From positions 1 through 9,688 of the forward strand of contig JAGREF010000005.1 in NCBI GenBank assembly GCA_020446665.1: a stretch of DNA of 9,688 bases. Direction: 5' to 3'. Below the pieces are notes generated by a model, which saw nothing but the letters and a program-made list of their open reading frames with translations, did no database searches and was not told the origin of the DNA. The position numbers were made by a program, and so were the translations under genes. Shown here in pieces: positions 1-7,400 of the stretch; the stretch's first letter is position 1, and each line of letters opens with the position of its first letter. The DNA comes from Sphingomonadaceae bacterium. Lineage in GTDB: Bacteria > Pseudomonadota > Alphaproteobacteria > Sphingomonadales > Sphingomonadaceae.

Positions 1-1423
1 GCGGATCGCCGTCCATCACCTCGACACCCTGCGCGGCAAGTTCATCGCGGAGCGCGTCGCTGGTAGCGAAATCCTTCTCCGCGCGCGCAGCCTTGCGGCG
101 GGCCAGCGCATCTTCGATCTCACCCTCAGCGATCTGTGCCGCCTTTGGCCGGATACGCAGCGCCTGACGCGTGATATCAAACAGGCCGAGACCCAGCACA
201 GCATCCATATGCTCGATCACGGCGCGCTTGATCCCGGCATCGACCTTTTTCACGGCCAAAGCCTCTTCCAGCACAGTTAAGGCGATGGGCGTGTTGAGAT
301 CGTCTGAAATGGCCGCGTCGAACTTCTCCAGCAGAGGCGCGAATTTGGGGTGCTCGATGGCCCCGAATTCCGCTTCCGCTAAACGCTCCACACCCATCAC
401 GATCCGCTTCAGCCGGGTCAGCGCGGCTGCGAGGCCATCCCAGCTGAATTCCAGCTCGCTGCGATAATGCGCCTGCAGGCACATCATGCGATAGGCGAGC
501 GGGTGATAGCCCTTGTCGATCAGCAGTTGCAGCCGCAGGAACTCGCCCGAGCTCTTGGACATCTTGCCCGACCGCTCGACGAGGAAATTGTTGTGCATCC
601 ACATTTTCGCGCCTGAATGGGTCGCAACATCCAGCCCGCCACAGCCGCAGAACGCCTGGTTCTGCGCAATCTCATTGGGATGATGAATCTCGCGGTGATC
701 GATACCGCCCGTGTGAATATCAAAGGGGAAGCCGAGCAGCTTGCCGCCCATCACTGAGCATTCGAGATGCCAGCCCGGCGCGCCCTTGCCCCATGGGCTG
801 TCCCATTCCATCTGGCGCTTTTCACCCGGTGGAGTCTTGCGCCAGATCGCGAAGTCAGCCGCATTGCGCTTGCCCTCGACAGTATCGATCCGGCCTTCGC
901 CTTCTTCGGTCACCGCGCGGGCAAGCCGCCCGTAATCCTCCACCGTGGAGACATCGAAATAGAGCCCGCTTTCCAGCTCGTAACAATGTTTGTCCGCGAT
1001 GCTCTTTGCGAATTCCAGCATGTCATCGATATAATCGGTCGCCACTGACCAATGCGCAGGCTGGCGGATATTGAGCGCCTTTACATCGGCCCAATAGGCC
1101 TCCGTATAATGTTTCGCGATGTCCCAGATGGACTGCGCGCGTTCCGCAGCCATCTTCTCCATCTTGTCTTCACCCTCATCCGCATCGTCCGTCAGATGGC
1201 CGACATCGGTGATGTTGATGACATGGGTCAGCTTGTACCCCTTGAACGACAATGTTCGCCCCAGCACATCGGCGAAGACATAGGCGCGCATATTGCCAAT
1301 ATGGGGATAGTTATAGACCGTCGGCCCGCAGGTGTAGACGCGCGCCTCGCCGGGGTGGACGGGCTCGAAGGTTTCAAGCTGGCGGGTCAGGCTGTTGAAC
1401 AGCTTCAGCGGATGATCCTGCAT
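1..1423 (-). CDS. cysS: Cysteinyl-tRNA synthetase (CysRS), 3' end cut by window edge
   Basis: This cytoplasmic class I aminoacyl-tRNA synthetase joins cysteine to tRNA-Cys using ATP. The start is ATG at 1423; the upstream frame holds no other start before an in-frame stop at 1457-1459. 474 codons are visible, ending just before what is normally a very short C-terminus. Signature elements are in order: YTCGPTVYN near residues 30-38; HIGN at 41-44 (the HIGH motif); an NITDVGH segment near 70-76; and KMSKS at 287-291. The expected zinc ligands are all present: Cys32, Cys222, His247 and Glu251, with the 25- and 4-residue spacings of the family. A helical anticodon-binding region follows KMSKS. 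The zinc-site segment reads IHTGGIDHREIHHPNE instead of the commoner HGGGxDLxFPHHENE, followed by a small insertion with Cys259 and Cys261. It lies 70 nt downstream of the giant exoprotein gene on the same strand; co-transcription is possible but not shown. The identification is secure. Confidence 0.98.
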   Translation of the reverse strand, partial: MQDHPLKLFNSLTRQLETFEPVHPGEARVYTCGPTVYNYPHIGNMRAYVFADVLGRTLSFKGYKLTHVINITDVGHLTDDADEGEDKMEKMAAERAQSIWDIAKHYTEAYWADVKALNIRQPAHWSVATDYIDDMLEFAKSIADKHCYELESGLYFDVSTVEDYGRLARAVTEEGEGRIDTVEGKRNAADFAIWRKTPPGEKRQMEWDSPWGKGAPGWHLECSVMGGKLLGFPFDIHTGGIDHREIHHPNEIAQNQAFCGCGGLDVATHSGAKMWMHNNFLVERSGKMSKSSGEFLRLQLLIDKGYHPLAYRMMCLQAHYRSELEFSWDGLAAALTRLKRIVMGVERLAEAEFGAIEHPKFAPLLEKFDAAISDDLNTPIALTVLEEALAVKKVDAGIKRAVIEHMDAVLGLGLFDITRQALRIRPKAAQIAEGEIEDALARRKAARAEKDFATSDALRDELAAQGVEVMDGDP

Positions 1424-1428
1424 GGCCG

Positions 1429-1433
1429 CGCCT
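1429..1433 (-). promoter_or_regulatory. Weak candidate ribosome binding site of cysS
   Basis: The minus strand reads AGGCG, five bases upstream of the cysS ATG. It matches AGGAG at four of five positions. No better purine-rich stretch lies in the normal window, so initiation may be weak, may be coupled to upstream translation, or may not depend on a strong Shine-Dalgarno site. The nearby hairpin ends ten bases further upstream. Confidence 0.35.
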
Positions 1434-1442
1434 GTGCCCCGG

Positions 1443-1477
1443 CAGCGGCGCGGTGGTCAAGCCTTTCCGCGCCGCTG
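1443..1477 (-). promoter_or_regulatory. Perfect 11-bp GC-rich inverted repeat between exoprotein gene and cysS
   Basis: The arms CAGCGGCGCGG (1443-1453) and CCGCGCCGCTG (1467-1477) are perfectly complementary around a 13-nt loop. On the minus-strand transcript the hairpin begins about 17 nt after the exoprotein stop codon and ends about 20 nt before the cysS start. No U-tract follows in either direction, so it is not a classical intrinsic terminator. It could be a 3'-end stabiliser or pause site for the exoprotein mRNA, a Rho-assisted terminator, or a structured leader of cysS. If it stops all transcription, the cysS promoter must lie within the 3' end of the exoprotein gene, because the remaining 20 nt cannot hold one. 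The inverted repeat is seen directly; its role is inferred. Confidence 0.5.
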
Positions 1478-1493
1478 GCCGTCACCATATCCA

Positions 1494-4400
1494 TCAGGCC
1501 GGGCAGCTTTCCTCACCCTCTTCGCATTCTTCGTCGCCGCCGGACCACAGGTCTTCATTGCCCGCCCCGGTCACGGGATCGTCAATCAGCGGCTCTTCAT
1601 CATAATCAGACGGATCGCGCAGTTCGATCAGCAAAGTGTCGAACTTGTCGCCAAAACCCTGTTCTGTCCTGTCATCCTGACCCGGATCATCGTCAAACTG
1701 GTCTTCGATCAAATCCTGCAAGGGATCGCCGGGGCTATCATCATCGGGCGTGGTCGTGGTCACACAACTGGATGGGTCAGCAATCAGGCACCCATTCAGC
1801 GTTGAAAGCGCATCCAGCGTGGCCCCGGTGAAGTCAGTCGCGGCGATGGCGTCAACGCCGGTCTGGCCATTCACGATCCCGTTGATGACCACCACGATGC
1901 TCGCACCCGTGGTGGCAGTATTTGACTGCACCAGCAGGCTGTCAAAAGTGAACCCGCGACGGTCAGCAAAGTCGGTCCCCGGTGCGGTGTTCTGGACGAG
2001 GAAGGACTGGCTCACGACAATGTCCCCCGTGCCCGCACGCAGCAACCCGTCCGGATTGTCGATCCCTTCGCTATCGGCGAGCCTGCTATCAATATCCGCA
2101 ACCCCGAGACCGGAGATATCGGCCAGCGCATCAGGCGTCATGGCAAAGACATTCTCCGCCAGGATTGAGAGCGTGCCGGTATAGACGCCTGAATCTTCGT
2201 TGATCTCCAGCAGGCCAGTATTGGCATCAATGAACAGATCCAGTTCAGTGGCCAGCGAGAGGCGATTGTCCGCCGTCGCATTGCTCATGACGACCGCGCC
2301 GAAAACGTCGATCCCGTCTTGCGAGAAGAAGTCCAGCGTACCCGCCTGGCCAAGATTGCCGGTCTGCGGGCCGGACACATTGTCGATCACGACAATGTCG
2401 AGATCGTCCAGTTCGATAAAGCCTGTATTGGCGGCGATTTCGATGTCACCTCCCGAATGGATGCGCGAGAATTCAGCATTGTCGAGTTCGAACAAGCCGC
2501 TCGTGCCGCCAGCGCCGCCGATGCGCATGTCACCATCCGTGCTGATCCTGATCAGATTGGTGAGGTCCGTCTGGCCCAGCGAACCATTGGCGCCGATCGT
2601 GATATCCGCCGCGAACAGATCAATCGTCTCGCCAATCGCGGCTGCCTGAATATCAGCCAGACCGCCTGCCTGTATCGTCAGCGTATCCGTGGCCGTGACA
2701 TTGGCATTCACCAGCACGTCGCCTGCCGCAGAGATCAGGATGTTGCCGCCGCTGGTCGTAACCTGCTGTGGCGCGGCACCCTTGCCCGGTGCGACATTGT
2801 CGATCACAATCTCGTCATTCACAGCGACCGATGATCCGGTTGAGACCAGACGGATATCCTGCGTTGCAGTGACCCCGACAGTGCTGAGCGCGCCGACCGT
2901 TTCGATATCGACCCCGCCATTGCGGGCAAAGGCGTTGACCTCCAGATCCTGCGTCGCGCGGATGAAGATATCGTCCGCCGTCGCGATCAGTTCCTCCGCC
3001 AGATCAACCTCTGTCTCGATCCGCAGGTTGAAACCGGCGGTGGCAGAAATATCAGCCCGGCGACCGATCAGCGAACCAATCGTGATGTCACCTGCTGCAT
3101 CCACTTCAATCGCACCGGCACCAGTACCCGTGGCATCCAGAATATCGGCGGTAAAGCTGCCGTCAGAATTCACGATAATTTCGCTATTGGCGAACAGGCT
3201 GCCGACGGTAATCGAGCCGCCGTTAAAGCTATCCAGGTCAACATCATTGCCGGCACTGGCCGTGTCGAAAGTGATGTTGCCAAACGCGTCAACCGATACG
3301 TCACCGCCGGCATTGAGCGTAGTGCCAATGAACTCGCCGCCCAGCGCCCGGATGACCAGGTCGTCACCTGCCTGCAACGCACCTGCGGAAACCGAGCTGC
3401 CAGCGGTGATGTTCAGCGCGCCGCCCGCATTGGCATCGACCATGCTGACAAGGCCGCTGGCATTGAGCGAAAGGTCTCCCGCAGCGCTGGCAGTCCCGCC
3501 CAGCACAATGTCCCCGGCCGTGGCAGTCATTGCCATGCTGCCAGTGCTGCTGACAGGGCCCGTCAACAGGATGTTTCCGCCATTGGCGGTAAGGCTGCTG
3601 GCGCCGGTCCCGGCAGTGATCGACCCACCGGCTACACTACCCGTGCCTGGTGTTGTGACTGGAGGTACCACCGATTGAGTGCCCGATTTGGTTCCGCCGC
3701 TGCCCGCCCCCGCCGGGGCAGGCGCAGTTGCGACCAGCTGGACATGGAGACCCGCAACCAGAGTCGCAAAATCGACCTGCGTGCCTGACACATCAATGAA
3801 ACCACCCGCCGAGGAATTCCCGAGCGTCACCACGCCTCCCGCGGTGATGATGATATTCCCACCGGTAATGATCGAGTTCAGGCCGGTCGTGAAATTCCGC
3901 CCTGATGTAGCCAGGAAATTGCCAAGGGCCTCGGCATGATCGACCGTGATATTCTGGTCCGCATCAAGCGTGATGTCTCCATCCGCAGTTATCGTGCCGA
4001 GGGTCACATCGCCAATACTGGCAGTCGCGCTGATGGATCCGCCAGAAACAATATCGCCCAGCGCAATTGCCAGCGCCGTCAACGTCACATCGCCGCCGCT
4101 GGTAATATTGCCGGGACCGCCATTGGCCGCAATCACACCGTTGGTTGCGGTCAGGCTGATTGCATTGGGCGAGGACAGCAGGTTGAAGAGGATATCCCGT
4201 GCGCTCAATAGCGAAATATTGGCCGCGCTGGCATCGCCAATGGCAATCGCATCGGCCTGCAGGCTCAGCGAATTGACGGCACTCAGGTCGCCCCCATTGA
4301 TCTCGCCAGCCGCGACCATCGCGATAAAGTCGTTGCTGGTCGCGCCAGTGAAGGTGATATCGCCGCCCGCATCAACGGTGAAGCTGCCACCCTGCGCATT

Positions 4401-7400
4401 GAGTGAGCCAAAGCCGACATTACCGGTCGCGTCAAAATCAATCCCGCCGCTCACTGTGACAGTGCCGTTTCCGTCAATATCACCATTGGTGGCATTGAGC
4501 GTCAGATTGCCGCCCACTGTGCCATTGTTGAAGGTGATAGCCTGGCCGGTGACGGAGGTGTCCCCGCCGCTGATCGCATTACCAATCGTGGGCGTACCAG
4601 CAGCATCAACCGTGATTGTGCTAACAGCGTTGAGCGTGCCGAAACCGGCATCGCCAGTGCTGGCAGTAGCAGTGATGGAACCGGCCGAAATTATGTCACC
4701 CAGGCCAATCGTCTGAGCCGTGATTGTAACATCACCCCCGCTATCGATGTCGCCAGCCGTTGTGTTCCCACCAATCGCCCCTGCCGACGCGTCCAGCGAT
4801 ATGGAATTGGGCGAGGTCAGCAGATCGAACAATATGTCGCTACCGCTGGTGATGGAAATATCCGTGCCGTTTGCCGCACCTATTGCGACCAGCGAACCAT
4901 CCAGCGTGATCATCCCGCCCGCATCGAGATCACCGCCATTGATCGCGCCACCGGCGACAATGCCAATATCACTGCCAGCCCCGGCAAAGCTGAAATCGAC
5001 ATTGCCCAATGCGTCAATATCCAGACCATTGGCCGCGTCGGCCGAGATCATGCTGACATCGCTGGCAGAGGACAGAGTGATGGAATCGCTGGCGACCAGC
5101 GTTCCGATATCCAGCACGCCGCCATCGAGCGTGATGTTGACCGCCGTATCCGCATTGCCCAGCGCAATCGTGCCCGGCGCCAGCAGCGTGATGTCGTCAG
5201 AAGCAACGACAATCTCACCAAACAGCAAGTCCGAACCAGCAGAGATGTTGACCGGGCCAGAGGCTATGCTCAGCAAGCCGACATCCATGCTGCCCGGCAC
5301 GCTATAGCTCGCCTCCAGCGCACCGCCGACATCGGCAACATTGGTCAACTGGCCGCCGCTTTCGATGCTGGCCGCTGTAATGCTGCCACCAACGGTAATG
5401 CCAATATCGTTCACACTGTTCAGCTGCGCACTGCCCAGCAGGCTGCCCGCTGCGTTGACCAGTATCTGATTGCTGAGGATGCTGGCATCGCGCAGGTCCA
5501 CATTGCCTTCGCTGCTGTCCAGTGAGAACAGATCGCTCGCATCGAGCTGGGTCGCGATCCCGTTTGTCCCCATCACAATATCGCGCCGGGTCGAGATCAG
5601 GATTTCGCGCGCACTGACTGTGCCTTGCTCTACGATCAGCTGGATCACGTCATTATTGGATGCCTGGCCGATCCGGATGCTGTTGGTCACCGCAATATTG
5701 CCAAGGCATACATTACCCTCGACACATGGAGCAGACAGCAGACCCGCATCATCGCTTTGCGCTATACCGTTGGCAGGCGCATCATTGATATCGACGGCAA
5801 GCGATGCAGCTGTGATCGTGCCGCTGAGGCCATCCACCGCATTGCCGGTGATGATGGTCGCCCCTCCGCCGGAATTGATGTCCCCCGCAATCACGACCGA
5901 TGCAATCGGTGTCAGAATCGGTGACAGCAGATTGGTAACATCGCCCGCCAGCAACCGGATATTCGGGCCGCTGGTGAAGGGATTGAGCAAGTCAATCGCA
6001 TCAGTCGGATTGGCCGCCGAAGCCATGCCAGCGCCGGTTTCGACGATGATATCGTCACCCGTGCGCACAATCAGCGCATTGTCGGCTGTCGTTTGCGATC
6101 CGCCGACAAAGGTGGTGGAACCACCCGCTGTGATCCGGATATCGCGATAGGACCGGACGGTTCCGGTGATCTCAACATTCGCAGTCGGGTCATAGATTGG
6201 CGATCCTGCGCTGAGCAGCCCGGCATCAATGATGATCCCGGCGAAATTCGACAGGCCTTGCGGGCCCGTTGCCAGCGCATTGTTGAGATAGACCGAGCCT
6301 TCGGAGGTGAGCGAAATCACTGGCACTGCAGTAAGATCATCGGCGGTGATATCACCCCCGGCAATAACGAACAGCTCGTTGCCCGAGACAATGAAACTGC
6401 CGCTGTCAGCCGTGAAACGGCCAACTGAAATCGCGCTGAAATTGCCCCCGGCATCAATCGAAATCGTGCCGCCCGCATTGTTGCTATGCGTAACGAGAAT
6501 GTCCCCGCCAGCATTGAGGGTAACCCCGCGCCCGGCAACCAGCTGGCCATCTCCGTCAAAGGAATAGACGATATCGCCAGCCACATCGACCAGCACTTGA
6601 CTGGACACTCTGGTCTGCGCGTTGATGCCAGTCATGTAGAATCCGCCACCCGTTATTGCCGCGTCGCCCGTGGCATCAACGGTCAATGAAAGAAGGGACA
6701 TCAGATCGTGCGAGGCGCCGATAATATCGACTCGCCCACCCAGCGTCCCAAAGAACAGATTGCCTGCTCCTGACACGCCATTGGCGATTATCGATACGTG
6801 CTGCAAAAGGACTATGCCGGGGCTGCCATCCTGAATTTCCAGGATCGCATTCCCGCCTATTCCAGCGCCACCAATGCCGCCAACACCGAAGACTACCGTC
6901 CCGTCATCTCCACCAACGCCGCCATCACCGCCAGTGCCGATAGCGGCCAGCTGGACATCTTCGCCGGTGATCGACCCGCCAATGGCGCGCAATGCCGGTG
7001 CGCCACCAAAGCCATCGCCGCCATCGCCGCCATCGCCGGCGATGCCGCCGCTGAGCATGTCGATGCTGCCGCCAGCCCCGCCCGCGCCGCCCAATCCGGA
7101 GCTGGACAGGGTGAAAGGTGACGGGGTCGGAGCAGGAGTAGCGGTCAGATCAAACATGCTGCCGCTTCGCGCCTGCAATTCCACTTCGCCGCCCACACCA
7201 GCGCCGCCTGTTCCGCCATCGCCCGCTGTGCCACCGGACAAATTCGCACCGCCAGCGCCGCCTGTGCCGCCAATCCCGTTCGCAACCAGCTGGAATAATG
7301 TCGAATTGACCGCTAGATAGGCACCATTGCCGGTTAGCGATAGGACCGCGCTGCCCCCCCGCCCGATGCCGCCGGTCCCGCCTTGCGTCCCGTCCGTGCC

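Noticed and set aside
1443..1477. Classical Rho-independent terminator
   Set aside because: The stem is strong but no T-run follows it on either strand, so it is reported as a hairpin of unknown role.
1052..1831. Plus-strand 259-codon frame spanning the cysS start and the exoprotein 3' end
   Set aside because: It crosses two well-supported minus-strand genes, and its translation is compositionally odd with no motif.
1494..2050. C-terminal autotransporter beta-barrel
   Set aside because: No amphipathic strand series and no terminal aromatic residue; the end is acidic and Cys-containing.
2689..3678. Long plus-strand open frame (329 codons) and other plus-strand frames of 100-260 codons throughout 1750-9543
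   Set aside because: They are antisense to the giant repeat gene. They arise from the complement of GGC/GCC/GAT-rich codons, have Pro/Ser/Ala-biased low-complexity translations and show no recognisable domains.
3960..5006. Direct DNA repeat from a recent duplication or assembly artefact
   Set aside because: The two copies are only about half identical at protein level and have diverged at DNA level, so they are ancient.
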